A stretch of DNA of 64,000 bases from Jacaranda mimosifolia (taxonomy: Eukaryota > Streptophyta > Magnoliopsida > Lamiales > Bignoniaceae): NCBI GenBank assembly GCA_018894105.1, contig CM032119.1, positions 20,043,246-20,107,245 on the forward strand. Reading direction: 5' to 3'. This document shows, one piece after another, positions 1 through 12,139 of the stretch (position 1 is its first letter; each line of letters opens with the position of its first letter). The position numbers and the translations under genes were made by a program. The notes under the pieces were generated by a model. That model had not been told where the DNA came from. It saw only the letters and a program-made list of their open reading frames with translations, and did no database searches.

Positions 1-2071
1 AGGCAGAAAATTTACCTTTATAAATACAAACAAAGGATTTGACAAGATCACTCCAAAGACTCTTCAATTGGATGATCTAAAAGTTCCAATGGTGGGATCT
101 AAAAGCTCTCCTTACAATGCTCCAAAAATCGGTGAAAATGGAAAATCTAAGTACAGCCAAATGACCAAAAATTTGGCCAAAAATAACTGGAATATGATGC
201 CAATGGATCACCTATGGTGCCTCCAGAATCAATCTAAGTGATGATCCACCAAGGAATTCCAAATCCCCCAAATGTTGGACCTGTAATGAACAAGCCCACA
301 CACCTTCGGTAAGCTCCCAATCAGCCTCACTATTGCTAGAAAAAGAGAGGAAGAAGGTGAGAAGGAAAGTGGCAGTTTTGGAGAAGAGAGGGAGGAGAGA
401 ATTTTTGGTGTGACTATTCAACACATGAATTATATCACACTTTTGGAGGAAAAATGTGAGGATTGCCAACTAGCTCAATGAAATAAAATGCTAATTAACT
501 TAATTTAAATGGACTCTTCCATTTGATTTCCCCTCAAAACTGAAATTCTCAATTTAATTAATTTAACTTAACTCCTTAAGTTAATTAACTTAACTCTTTG
601 AGTTAACATGACTAGTTAATCGTCATTTGGCACCAATTAAATTAACACCTTAATTTAATTGGCCTAATTTAACTCCTTAAGTTATTTTGATTAATTTAAC
701 ACTTAAATTAATCAAGTCAAAATGACCAATTAAAATAGTCAATCGTTTTCTCTCCAAAAATGCCTAATCATGAATTTTCTAACTCCTTAGAAAATTCTTC
801 CTATCAAATAAGAGTTTCCTTAGGCTTTTGTGTATGACCCATTAGGTTCATTCATTCGTTGGATATGGGCTCACAACTCATTGTGATATTTTCAATATTG
901 AAATATTCACATTAGTGTAAACTCCTTTTAAACTAATAACTCTTTCAATTAATCCCCATTAATTGAAGAGTACCCAATCTCCACAGTTGATGTTTAGCAA
1001 CAAGCCCATGGAGCCCAATTAATTAGATGAATGAGTTATATCTAGATGAACCATTATAGCTTATGCTTACCATGCAAATACGATCCTTCTGTCTCCTATT
1101 TCTTAAAAGAGGCCTAGGATTGAAGAGTACCCAATCTCCACGGTTGATGTTTAGAAACAAGTCAATGGATCCCAATTAATTGGATGAATGAATTATATCT
1201 AGATAAACCATTATAGCTTATGCGTACCATGCAAATACGGTCATTCTATCTCCTATCTCCTAAAAGAGGCCTAGGACAAAATATTTGTCGGCTCCCTAGT
1301 AGCCTAAATAACTATGTCTCTACATTCAATGTTCGATTCCCCTTTATGACCTCAACTTTAGAAAACACCTTTTCCAAATTATCATACTTCCTTGCGTAAG
1401 GATTTCTTGGAATTGATCATTATAGAATACATAGGAGATACATTTGTTCTTCATAACAACGAGGAGATGGATTCTATCTTGGTTCTCACAAACCTCCATG
1501 CTTAAGTAGTTAAGCCCAATCTTAACCCCATATGACCCGCTATGTGGTCGGCAAAAAGTCAAAGCATAATGATCTAAACACAAGATTACTATGGATTCTC
1601 TGGTCCAAGGACTATTTATATGCATTATCGTAAGTTTGAGAACTTGCCACTATCGATGTGCCACTATGACTATCTAGTGGATTCTCTTGGCGAGTTTTCA
1701 GTGAATTTGTTCTCTGACAAGCACCACTAACACGCATCCACGTCTCACATAGATTGTCTATGAAACGGAGCAATATCTAATCCCTTGGAATATACATCAT
1801 TAGTGTAAGTCTATCCAAACTTAAATGCCCCATCTCATAAGATTCTATAACTTGGAATACTTTTAAAATCTTGACCATAGAGACTTGTTTGATGATCACC
1901 ATCATATGTGTGGCCAAGTCCCATTGTATAGTATGATTTAAAGGCTTTAACCAAATGCAAGTGAAGTATGAAAAACATAAGATGAAGACGGCCATTTTAA
2001 TAAGAATATGTAACACAATATGAGTAGTTTTACACAACAACTTAATTGGCTTGTGGGGCTCTATTCCAACA
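1..2071 (-). repeat. Copia-family LTR, reverse orientation, left side cut by the window edge
   Basis: The right boundary reads ctctattccaaca and ends at 2071. Read on the minus strand this is a TGTTGGAAT-type LTR start, the same start as the LTR at 39,627. Shared landmarks with the LTRs at 43,450, 51,544, 55,551 and 62,054 include the AT-rich stretch with repeated aactccttaagtta motifs (about 540-720), the conserved gacccattaggttc and gggctcacaact strings (830-880), gaagagtacccaatctcc (twice, about 966 and 1115) and aagaggcctagga. The first 480 bases are much more diverged. The duplicated gaagagtacccaatctcc block suggests an internal duplication of about 150 bp (966-1280). The copia polypurine tract does not follow the right boundary, so this may be a solo or truncated LTR. 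ORFs here are chance frames. Confidence 0.7.
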
Positions 2072-2110
2072 AACACACCTCGCTAAAATGTACACTATCA
2101 ATTTGTCTAT

Positions 2111-2310
2111 GTAATGTCCCATCTCACATAGATTAAATATTAAAAGAGTAACTACCATATAAGCTTTGGCTGAAGAATTTATGTATATCCATTGAATATC
2201 TATTTTGAGCTAGCTGATTATAGCTTAATTTTCAAATGCACTCGATAGAGTTGGAGGGAATTCTCATGTCCAATGGGCTCGTAGGCTTGGGGCATAACGA
2301 ATGAAAATAG
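2111..2310. repeat. Short dispersed repeat, uninterrupted copy
   Basis: The stretch beginning taatgtcccatctcac is repeated at about 4,610 (taatgccccatcccac), and the similarity runs through accatataagc, tgtatatccattgaatatc and tttgagc. In the second copy a 1.5-kb element splits the repeat after aatttcaat, and homology resumes at about 6,262 with gcactcc and catccaatg. A TGTAATGCCCC-type beginning is common in plant LTRs, so this may be an LTR end of an unrelated element; that is inference. Confidence 0.55.
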
Positions 2311-2599
2311 AGTGGAATATTAAGAGCTAAGTGCTATGAGGAAAGATTGTTATGCATGTGGGAGCCACTTTTTGAACCTGTGGGACGAAGTGCTACACAA
2401 GAGGGAGCTACCTTTTAATTTTATAGAAGCCACATCTAGAATTCCAACTCAAAGATAAAGGATGGCAAGAATTTCAAAAATTCCTAGCAAAACGAAGGCG
2501 CAACGGAATTCAATTTTTTTTTATCAAATGATAACATATATGGACATTTCATACTCAAAGAAATTGTTCTCCTTGGATCCTCTCATAACTCATCAAATT

Positions 2600-4525
2600 A
2601 GATTTATTGGAAGAGAGAAGTACCTTGCGTTAATTGACATGAGATCACTTTGAAAATGTCTTCCAATACTTTGAAAACTTGATGAACAATCTTCAAGCTC
2701 CTTCTACTCCTTGATTTGGAAACTTCATAGACCAATTGTATAGCATTAAAGGACTCAAAAATTAGCCTCAAAAGTCCATCAAAATCATGTGCTTCAAGCC
2801 TCTGAAACTATGACCTTTGGAGCCTCTAAAATTCAATACAAACTCTTAGATTAAGAAGCTCCTCAACTCACAAAGGTAATCACATTCAAAAGATGTAAAT
2901 GAATCTCCTCTAAGCTTGATCCACAGTCCAAATGATTTTCTCACAAAATAGAGAATTAGGCTAGAGGAAATTCTTTATTTTTGGTGTATGGAGAGAACGA
3001 TGAAGGAAGAAGATGAAGTGGGAAAGTGTAGTTGGAGCAAGAAGAAAATTGGATATATGTATATCTAGCTAAGTGGTTGCCCCCTCTCTCCCATTTATAG
3101 GAGAGAATTCTTGCTCCAAAATATCTAACCTATACATACATATGTTTATCTATATATTGACCTACTAACCATTCTTTGTTAATTAGCTAACTTTATGGTT
3201 ACACATATATGCATAGGAGTCGCATCTTCCATCACATAAAGGCCACTTTCTTATATATAACTGATCTAAGTATGATGGTCCAGTACGGACCATCCATACT
3301 AGATCATCTCTTAGGAGTCATATTTTTCATCCCATGAAAGATTCCACTCTTAACATTAATTGGTCCAATTAGGATGGTCTAGGTGGACCATCCACACTAG
3401 ATCATCTTTATGGTTTTTATGGGATTTGGGGCTATAATTAAATTTCAATGTTAATGATCAAATTAAAGCTCATGAAATATCTTCTTCTAATTGGCCCTAA
3501 TTATATTTAATTAGATTAATTTAACTCTTTAAATTATTCAAGCCATTTATTACTTTTTATTAATCTCTGTTAATTAATAAATAGTTGTCCAATTCATTTG
3601 TTATTTATTGATCTCTACAAAAATCCTCTATCTAACAATTAGATGATGCTATCTAACCTTTAGTAACATTCCACAACACTTAGATTTTATGTATGGCCCC
3701 TTAGGTCCACAATTAATTAATTAGATACGGTCATTCTATTTTTATCCCCCGATTATTGCCTAGGAGCAAAATATTAGTCGTCTCCAAATAGTTGTAATAA
3801 TTATGCATCTATTATTAATAAACAATTCAATTGTGACCTTAACTTTGGAAACTCCTTTTCAAATTATCTCACTACCTCGTGAAAGAATTTTTTGGGAATC
3901 GAGCATCATAGAAAAACATAGAATATCTATTCATTCAATAAGATGGGCAAATGATCCTTTGTTGGCAGTCACAAATCTCCATGCATAAGTAGTTCATACC
4001 CATACTATGTGTCATGTGACCCACTACGTGATTGACACACAAATTAAAGTATGAGGACTGATACACAAAATTGTCATGGAGCCTTAAGACTACTAGGCTA
4101 GAGAATTTTCATCATTGACAAGCTATTTGGGCAATCTCATAGATTTCACTAATTGGAGCCTATAGTGACTTATTCCCTAACAAGAACCCATTAATGTGCA
4201 CTAGTGTCTCTACATTGATCCCATGCAATGGGGGATCCTCCAACCATTGGAGTATCATCATTAATGCAATCCATCCAAAATGTTGATTCCTTTCTCAAAA
4301 AGTTCCATGACTTAGAACATATTTAAAATCATGTTTCATGACCACCATTATATGCATGACCACGTCATATAGCTTACATAATGTAAAGGCTACCAACAAA
4401 TGCAATGTTTAAATAACAAGTAAATAAGATTAAGATGACCAATATAACATATATTGATCGAATAAAAATACTTATACAAGTATATTTTACACACCAATCT
4501 AATTAGCTTACTAGCCATTGCACTA
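2600..4525 (-). repeat. Old, diverged copy of the copia-family LTR, reverse orientation
   Basis: Several landmarks of the LTR family recur in order but with many differences: a tgatccaca string near 2,913, a TATA-like region near 3,050-3,060, the ctccctctatat-equivalent near 3,100, tacggtcattctat (3,727), gcctaggagcaaaatatt (3,761), caaatctccatgcataagtagtt (3,970) and the ending caatctaattagctta (4,495-4,510). The edges are uncertain by roughly 100 bases or more. It lies between the two copies of the short repeat at 2,111 and 4,610. ORF-like frames within it have no recognisable product. Confidence 0.5.
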
Positions 4526-4609
4526 GCACCAAAGCCCAGTGACTGATCTTGGATTGTGTCATGCCATGATGAGAACGTCGCTTTTTAAATAAAGGGTGAT
4601 TGTAATGCC

Positions 4610-4727
4610 CCATCCCACGTGAATTAAATACTAAAAAGGTGACTACTATATAAGTTTTGACTAAAGAACTCATGTACATCCATTAGATATCTCTTTTGAG
4701 CAAGTTGAGTATAACGTAATTTCAATA
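4610..4727. repeat. Short dispersed repeat, second copy (split)
   Basis: Second copy of the repeat at 2,111. It is interrupted after aatttcaata and continues at about 6,262 with gcactccatgc. The uninterrupted first copy makes the insertion point visible. Confidence 0.55.
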
Positions 4728-6261
4728 CGAAAAAAAAAATCAAAATCAATCGAACCAATCGAAAACCGAAAAAATCAAACCGAACAAAATTAGGTTCGGT
4801 TCAGTTTTCGGTTTGGTTTGGTTTTTTTACACTATTAACAAAATCAAATCGAAAACTAAAAATTTTGATTTTTTCTGTTTTCGGTTCGGTTAAACCAAAA
4901 TCATTTTTTCAATTTTTCAATTTTTTTATATATAAAATTTTATTATTCAAGTCCTACTAGTTTTAGTTTTATTTCACATTTTTTATTAAATTTTTTAAGT
5001 CTAAGATTAATAAATAAAAATTTTCAAATAATATAAATATTAATGTATTTTTAAGTTTTCGGGATAAATCGAAGGAATTTTTTTATAAGGTGAAATAATT
5101 GAGAAAAAAAGAAGTAAAATTGAAGAAGAGAAAATAAAACTATATTGCCTTTATTTTATAAAATATAATTGATTTTATCATCTTATTACTAAATATATCA
5201 AAATAGTTATTAAAAACCTATGTTTTATAAATAGTATAGATAATAATATATGACATATAAAAACATGAATAGTTATGATACAAAGAGAGAAAAAAATGAT
5301 ATTCTTTTAAATTCAAATGGTACAATTGCACAATTTTTTTGTTGTACGAACTAATACACATTACATACAAAAAATAGATGACTATGATTTAAAGGGCAAA
5401 AAATGTATAAAAAGAAAATTAAATTTTTTCTTTTAGTTAATTAATTAATTAAATTTATATATATTATATGACATGTTGATGAGTAAAATTGAAATTTCAA
5501 TTTAAATTTCAAAAAGAAAATTAATTTTTTTCTTTTAGTTAATTAATTAATTAAATTTATATATATTATATGACATGTTGATGAGTAAAATTGAAATTTC
5601 AATTTAAATTTCAAACTAAAGGATAAGGGATTGAATCCTATTCGGTTATTCCTGTGGTAGTATTAGCAGTCTATTGCATTTGCTGGCCAATAAAGATTTA
5701 TCTATATATTGTAAACATAAAGATCCAGTTTGTGTCTAAAATAGAAGTTATTTTTGTTCATTTACATAATTTGTCCTTTTAATTATTCCAACAACAGAAA
5801 TTGACAATATAGTTTGAAGGATAAATTGAAGAATTCAACATAAAAAATATAGTTTGGATACTAAAATTTTTACAACATAAAATAATTAAAATATTTATTT
5901 ATCTTCTTAAATTTATAATATTTTAATTGTATTTGTTTGGAATAGATAAATTATAATCTTATCAAAACAAATATTTCCTATATACAAAAAAAAGTAATCT
6001 AATTCAATATTTTCACCTAAAAGAAAATATTTTTTATCAAATAAATTTTTTCCAATTTTTTCGATTTTGGTTAAAATCGAAATCGAAAATCTGAAAAAAT
6101 CGATTCGGTTTCGGTTGAATAAATTTTTTCGTTTAAAAATCAGAACCAAACCGAACTAGGTCGATTTGATTTTTGATTATGGTTTCCAAAAAATTGAAAC
6201 TTTTTGGTTAACCGATCGAACCATTCAGTTCAGTCGATTTTAACCAAATAAACACCCCTAG
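4728..6261. mobile_element. Non-autonomous inverted-repeat DNA element rich in ttcggtt/aaccgaa
   Basis: About 1.5 kb of very AT-rich DNA, bounded by the two halves of a short repeat whose unbroken paralogue sits at 2,111-2,310. Its left arm (4,740-4,900) and right arm (6,060-6,258) carry complementary runs of cgaaccaatcgaaaaccg and ttcggttcggtt types, and the right end finishes in caccccta. Ends of the form TAGGGGTG are widespread in hAT-like MITEs of plants. The left end here lacks a clean matching terminus, and I see no unambiguous target duplication, so the superfamily is inferred. It contains no credible coding sequence; the minus frame at 5,913-6,149 is low-complexity AT-rich translation. 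Confidence 0.55.
5409..5613. repeat. 102-bp tandem duplication inside the inverted-repeat element
   Basis: Two adjacent near-identical units start at 5,409 and 5,511, each running from aaaaagaaaatta through ttaattaattaattaaat and gacatgttgatgagtaaaa to caatttaaatttc. The high identity implies the duplication is younger than the rest of this decayed element. Confidence 0.85.
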
Positions 6262-6937
6262 CACTCCATGCTTTTGGAGACAATTCGCACATCCAATGAA
6301 TTCGCGGGCTCAGGGCATGATAATCTAATCTAATCAATTTCTTATTCCTACTTGCAGAGGAAAAACATTGAAAAAAAAAAAAAAAATAGGAAAAGTAGCA
6401 ATAACAAAGTTTACACGGTAAGTTAGCCCAAGAATGAAGTGAACAATTTCAACTGGTTAAAAATGCTGTTGGTACAATGAAAATTCCGTAGCAAAGATCA
6501 AGATCTTTGTGCATAAAACATGTATAAATTATGTACAACTTTATTATATACAAATTGATAGGCTAGCTAAGATTTCCCTTATAATTTTCGCTTTCGCTCA
6601 TGGTACGTGCAAAACGATTGGTGTAATGAAGCAAAATCTAAATAGAGAGCATCACATGATAAGCTATATATGCTATTACAACTTGTGCATAGAGAACATG
6701 ATTATATATAACAAAAATACGCAGTGAGAATATCTCTTCGCGGTAAATGCAACTTAAAAGTATTGTTCATGGCTGAAAAAATGAAAATTCAATTGGTTAT
6801 TGACTATATATGTATATTCATGTTTGTCATGGATATAAAAAAAAATTAACAGATTTTTAACGAAATATTGAATTTGATTTGACAACCAACTGATGGAAAC
6901 CATCTGCAACTAAAAAACAAAAACAATGGGAAATAAC
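6262..6937. other. Intergenic, downstream of the GT47 gene
   Basis: The first approximately 60 bases are the tail of the split short repeat. The remainder is AT-rich, with an A-run at 6,371-6,386 and short frames with no recognisable product. It includes the presumed 3' untranslated region of the minus-strand GT47 gene; I see no certain polyadenylation site. Confidence 0.4.
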
Positions 6938-9153
6938 TTACTCATGATAGTTAATATTATTTTTGACCCTGGTATACCATATTGAATGTAGAATCATGTG
7001 GAACAAATCATATCGGATGGGCCTCACATTCCAGAGGAAATGCTTCTGCAGCCTCTTCAAATTGGCTTGCATTATAAGATATCGTCTCAAAGGGATTCCT
7101 AACAATATCTCCTTTAGCTTGGGGATGTCCTTTTCAGCAACAGTAACTGAGAACTCATTCCAGTTAAGAACTTCATCCAAGGGTGGAACAAAATTATCAG
7201 CAATAATAACTGGAACGCACTCATAATATATAGCCTCAACAATCCTTGGGCTGTTCACTTCAAATCCCATGGGGCAAATGCAATATTTGCTTGATTTCAT
7301 GTGTTGAGGATAAGACATGACTGTTGATACACTATTTGGTAAAGGTCCATAAATGCTCATATCTTCATCATCCTTGTTGCCCCAGTGCTGAAGAAGTATC
7401 GGGCGGACCCTCCCATGTCTATTTCCAGCGAAGAAGGCAAGAATTGGGCGTTGTGACACTCTTTTTCCACCAAGACTATTCTTAAGAGGCTTTCTAGAAT
7501 TTTGTATCACAGTTTGTGGCAGCGAAACATCTTTTCCATTCCAAAAAATCCACTGCGACGCATCCGCATTGCACAAAGCTTTAATAGTATTTTTTGTGAG
7601 CTCCTCATGTTCTGTTAAAGTATAAGGTCCCTATATATGTATGTATACATACCATAAGCAGCAGTAGCAACGCATGCAATTAACAGAAATGAGAAATAAG
7701 AATTATATAATGACAGATATATAGATGCAGCTAATTAATTGAAACTATGTATATATATACATATACATATACGTACCCAATCATGACAGGCAACTAGAAA
7801 ATGATCGGATCCATGAGTGCGGTTCCAGAACGGATACTTAGCAGCAAGCATGTTGACATAATCCCTTAGAAAGATTGACAATGGCTTCATATTATGTGAA
7901 TTAGGAACATAGAGAGCCATTTGTAATTGGCGTGCACTATATGGAAGGTAAAACAAATGAGCCTTTTCAGGGTCCTTTGTTACAAATTGCCTATTTTCTT
8001 CCATCAACTTCATGAACCATCCTTCAGATGCATAAATTCCTGTAAGTTGAGGCTGATGAAAAATAGGTCTCTCCCCGTCTTGATAAATGTACACTTTTAG
8101 TATCCGCTCCATCCATTCATAGCTCCTAAAATTATTTTTGTTTTGTTTTATTTTAATTTTTTCCAAATAAAAAAGATTGATTATGTCGAAAAAGAAAACA
8201 AAGGATGGAATGCCCTAAGGGGCCTTAATTGCTTACAGAAATTAAGCAGGCCGGTCAAGGAATTAAAAGCATGCAGAGAAGGAATAATTTCCTCGGTCCT
8301 TTAGTGCATAGAAACAGTTCACACATAATGAATATGTCTTTTCATTAATTGGAGGACAACTATCTTCATCAGCACATTAGTCTGTCTTCAACTTGAAGTT
8401 GTATCTTCTCTATCTAATCTAACAAGAGTTGTTTCTTCATTTATTGCTCTAGTTATAAAGAGCACCTCATAATTAAGATGCATATATTAATTATTTAAGC
8501 TAGTGTAAAATAGAAAATTAGGCTACAAATACAAGATCACCATATATACGTACCTCTTGAAAGTGGAAATATTCCGGAATAAGGGGGCGTATAGTTCTGG
8601 ATCATCGCCACTAATCAAAGGGGCATTCTCAATATCTCTTCTGACAAATGCAAGTGCCTCATCTGGTTTTAATGACATTAAGTATCTCTACACCAAGTAA
8701 GATACCCAACTTGAGGAGGAATGAAGATACTAATAATATTAACAACAAGAATTGATATATGTATACCTCCATGTGAGTAGGTAGATTCTTAACCATATTG
8801 ATTGACTTTTGATTGTTTCTTCCCCATCTCTGTTGTTCTTTACCTTCACTTTTAGAACTTAACATTGATTGATTCACTTTGGCAGAAGAGTTGAGTGCAA
8901 CCACTATAGTAGCATTAGTAACTTTTTCAAGTTGGTTACTCATTGCCAAAGAATGGGCTGCAGCAGTATTCAATGATTCATAGGATGACACTAAAATGGG
9001 TGGTGAGAAAATCAATTCGGTTAGTGGATACGAAAGTCTATAAATCTGTATTAGAACACTGCCTATTGTAAGAATTCCACAAACAAAAAACAACTTTCTC
9101 CAGTCGATTCTGAACATCAGAATGACTATGATCATCCGTACAAGTTTCTTCAT
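6938..9153 (-). CDS. Exostosin-family (GT47) glycosyltransferase, four coding exons
   Basis: The gene model is exon 1 9153-8767, exon 2 8687-8554, exon 3 8125-7777 and exon 4 7630-6938. All three introns have GT..AG ends (two start GTACGT), exon phases agree, and the sum is 1,563 nt, or 520 codons plus stop. The protein resembles the plant exostosin-like family of Arabidopsis At3g07620/At5g03795, usually 450-520 residues. A short basic N-terminus precedes one hydrophobic segment (about residues 18-40, after IDWRK), as expected for a type II Golgi membrane protein. A Ser/Asn-rich stem follows, then the exostosin domain: YEWMERILKVYIY, GIYASEGWFM, KYPFWNRTHGSDHF, HDWGPY (formed across the exon 3/4 junction), ILAFFAGNRHGRVRP, SKYCICPMGFEVNSPRIVEA and YECVPVIIADNF. 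The family builds cell-wall polysaccharides, but the donor and acceptor are unknown. No frameshift or stop is seen, so it is probably functional. It is the only intact host gene in the window. Confidence 0.9.
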
Positions 9154-9990
9154 ATCTATCCAACTGAATAACTATTTTAGTTCCCTCATCTAGCAAAGAT
9201 CCAATGTTGTAAGGCTACCAATAGAACGTGTGCAGACTATTATGCCATTGCTGAAGAGCCTCGAGCTAATGCATGTCTTCAATACAACAGTGAGATCTCT
9301 CAATTGTAGCCCAAAAACGTAATACTATTTGGTAAAATCTTGTCCCTGAGTTGTCATCAAATCAACATTAGGAGCAACATGTTTCAAAAGTCTCACCCTA
9401 AGAAGAAAAGGTAACTACATAAACTAACAAACTACTGCAATTGGAAATATTGGGAGAAATAAAACACTCCTTCCTTGGAATGGGAAACCCAGAAAAGAAA
9501 AGAAAAGAAAAACACTTTTACCACAACTCATACAAAAAATAAAGGCCGACTGTGCAAAATTAAATGAGGACCCAAAATATATATCAAATTGTGAGCTTCG
9601 CAGCTAATATATCAACCATCCAATCATGCAAGCTATGCACTAAAACAATTAAAATCCATTAAATATTTAATCAAAACTCGCACAAATGATAGTTTAAAAT
9701 AAAAAAATATATACAAATGAGGCACCAGGAGACCATTCATGAATCAACGTAATATATTCATGATTGTTACGTTTGAAAGTGGATATAGCGAGAAAAAACA
9801 CAACCAACCAAATAAGATATTTACCTGATCAAGACAAGGAGCAACTGAGATACATCAGTCGATGGAGGAGTTTGTAAAAGGAATGAGGAGAGAAAAGGGA
9901 AAGGAAAGGAAAGGAAAATAATTTTTTTCATAGAGAAAAAGAAGGCGAAGGCAAGAAGAAAGGAAGGTAATAGACAAAAATAACGACACT
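9154..9990 (-). promoter_or_regulatory. Probable 5' leader of the GT47 gene with a leader intron
   Basis: On the minus strand a CT-rich leader (about 9,990-9,825, including repeated tttcc units) ends in gatcag followed by GTAAAT (intron donor at 9,824). A pyrimidine-rich tract ending cttcttag gives an acceptor at 9,398, and the downstream leader exon 9,397-9,154 joins directly to the start codon. A short upstream ORF beginning in acatgttgctcc (about 9,382) has only seven codons. This is inferred from splice-site quality alone. The true transcription start is not seen. Confidence 0.45.
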
Positions 9991-10840
9991 GACGGTAACC
10001 ACTTCCATTTAGAAGTACATAATTTATAGCAAGAAAATATACTGAACATTATTATGTTATTTATTTATATGCATATTTATAATTCAAGGTTGTCTCTTGG
10101 TTATCCTTTTATTTGACAGTAGGTTTTTCCTTTTCTTTCCCCTTATTTCTCTTTTTCTCTCTCAAATATTCACTTTCTCCCTGTTCTCTCATCTTACAAA
10201 ATTTCTTTTTCTTTACCTAGTACTTATTTTCATTTATACTTTTTCAACTTTTTATATTTTTTCTTTATACAAGAAAATTTTAATAATACATGAAAATAAA
10301 AAATCATAATACTTTTATGAGTATTGATGTAGGTTATAGATTTATAGATCGTAGAAATATAATAGTCACGTGGCATTTTGCAAAATGGCCTTACATGATA
10401 AGGATGTATTTATTTTTTAGTAGATTTGAACTCGATTTGAACCAACTTAAGTTAAGATCCACTATGTTAATATTTGATCTGAACAGCATCGAATCAATAG
10501 AGTTATTCCAAATGGCGCCATATAGAACTGGACATTTGAGTCTGCAATAAGTTTTACTGCTTCAAAATAGTAAGAGATTATATTGTTAAATTTGATTACA
10601 GTTTTACCTCAGTCCTCTACTATTCTAATTCTTTGTTACTATTTGTAACACTCTTCTAATTTAAGTATTAGAAAGTCTTCATTGAGGATCATCTCAACAA
10701 GTCTAGTGTGTGTTATTATGGATGGGTTAATGGACCAAATACTTTTGCATATTGAGATTAGGATCCTAATAACATATAGACAACATAGATGTTGATCTAG
10801 TTACCCTTAGAGTTCAATATGATCGCACGTGAAATATAAT
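9991..10840. other. AT-rich intergenic region
   Basis: Contains a plus-strand pyrimidine-rich run (10,130-10,190), upstream of the GT47 gene on the opposite strand. Open frames at 10,097-10,309 and 10,290-10,550 are low complexity or unrecognised. I see no supported gene. Confidence 0.4.
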
Positions 10841-11654
10841 TGAAGAGGGCATCAATAGTTTGGTAGTATACTGGGTTGTAATCCAATCCAATCGACTAGC
10901 TGGAAGGCTGAGAAAGATGCTTGGTAATATACTTCGGATTGAGTCTTGTAGCTAATAGCACACGTTAGGCTAGTCGAGGTGCCCTCAGCTAAGACACTTC
11001 AACGCTCAAGTCAGTGTTTAATCGACTAGAAGGTAGAGTAGCAGAGTGAGCGCTTTGAGTGAAAATGGGCATACCTTGTTGAAGGGTGGTAATGGGGTAT
11101 TTATAGCCTTCATGTGGTGGTTGATATGTCAATGATACCCTTCCATATACAAGGGAGGCTTTTGTCTTCACCTAGGGGCTTTCAAGTCTTCTCCATTTGA
11201 TGTACTATTCCATGTGGCACCTTTTCCAGTTTTATAGAACATGGTAGTACGAGGAGGTGCACACTACCCTATTGTTGCCAAAAAAGCGGTATTAGTAGAG
11301 GCACGCATCAATAATACGGAGGCATGCCGCCTATCAGAGCATTTAATGCGATAGGGAAGGAGGTTGTAGGGCTATTCTAAACTGCTCTGATTGACCTCTT
11401 AGGCAATATGAATGCTCACCTGTGAGTCATCCTAGCATGCTTTGCTCGAGCTTCCGGGACTTTGTGGGATTCAGATATCTCCATAGTGAGTGCTGAATAA
11501 ACATTCTCGACCTGGTCGACCATACTCTGGTTGGCTAGGCAAAGTATCAATACTCGTACTGGCAAAAAAAGGCCCAGTGAGATTGGGTCGTGTTGGCGAC
11601 CTGGTCAATCACTAATGGGTTGGGCCCGATAGTCAATTAGGTCGTCCCACATCA
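10841..11654 (-). repeat. Diverged Tat-type gypsy LTR (3' LTR) with adjacent polypurine tract
   Basis: The stretch begins tgaagagggcatcaat and ends catca, 814 bp, close to the 811-bp LTR at 18,419. Shared landmarks are cgttaggctagtcgag..ccctcagct, acgctcaagtcagt, gcataccttgt and gtatttatag, and late gacctggtcgacc-type units. Just right of the end, cccctttcg is the complement of a purine tract, as expected for a reverse element whose 3' LTR this is. Internal sequence stops after about 38 bases where the CACTA-like end begins at 11,693, so the rest of that element is lost or displaced. Confidence 0.65.
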
Positions 11655-11692
11655 CCCCTTTCGTCTAGTTGAGCGTTATTGGGTTGGATCTC

Positions 11693-12130
11693 ACTACAAC
11701 AAATTACATTTCATGTAACAAAATTTTTTGTAACGAAGGTAAATTTCATTGCAAATGTTGTATTTATCGTAACAAAGTTAAATTTTTGTTACTAAAAAAT
11801 TTATCTTGTGTAACAAAATAATAATTTTGTTGCCTTTAACTAATGTTTGTTACGTTAGATTTTTTATCTTTTGTAACTAAATCAATATTCATTACGGAAA
11901 ATGTCATTTTGTCACATATAATATTTTTTGCCATTTAGGAAAGTTTATTTGTAACAAAATTGGGTGTTCTTATTGTAACAGGAAAAAGTTCGTTACAAAT
12001 ATATTATATTGTAACAAAATATTTGGTTACTAAAGTTAAATTAATTATCCCTCCAGAAATTCATTCCCTCCAAAATTCAATTGTACACAATGGTAACAAT
12101 TGTTTTCATTACTAAATGTAAATGACAATT
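11693..12130. mobile_element. CACTA-like transposon end with GTAAC/GTTAC subterminal repeats
   Basis: CACTACAACAAATTACATTT at 11,693 matches the typical CACTACAA.AAA terminus of plant CACTA (En/Spm) elements. The next 420 bases hold more than ten short motifs of the form TTGTAACAAA or its complement in both orientations, the usual subterminal repeat pattern that binds the transposase. I find no matching TTTGTTGTAGTG end downstream, so the other boundary is unknown and the element is probably truncated. No transposase domain is seen. Confidence 0.6.
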
Positions 12131-12139
12131 AAATTAATT

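Noticed and set aside
212..469. 85-codon minus-strand ORF
   Set aside because: It lies in a diverged LTR of the copia family and has no recognisable domain; its hydrophobic composition follows from the T-rich strand.
6963..7226. 87-codon plus-strand ORF opposite the GT47 gene
   Set aside because: It is the antisense shadow of the well-supported exon 4 of the glycosyltransferase.
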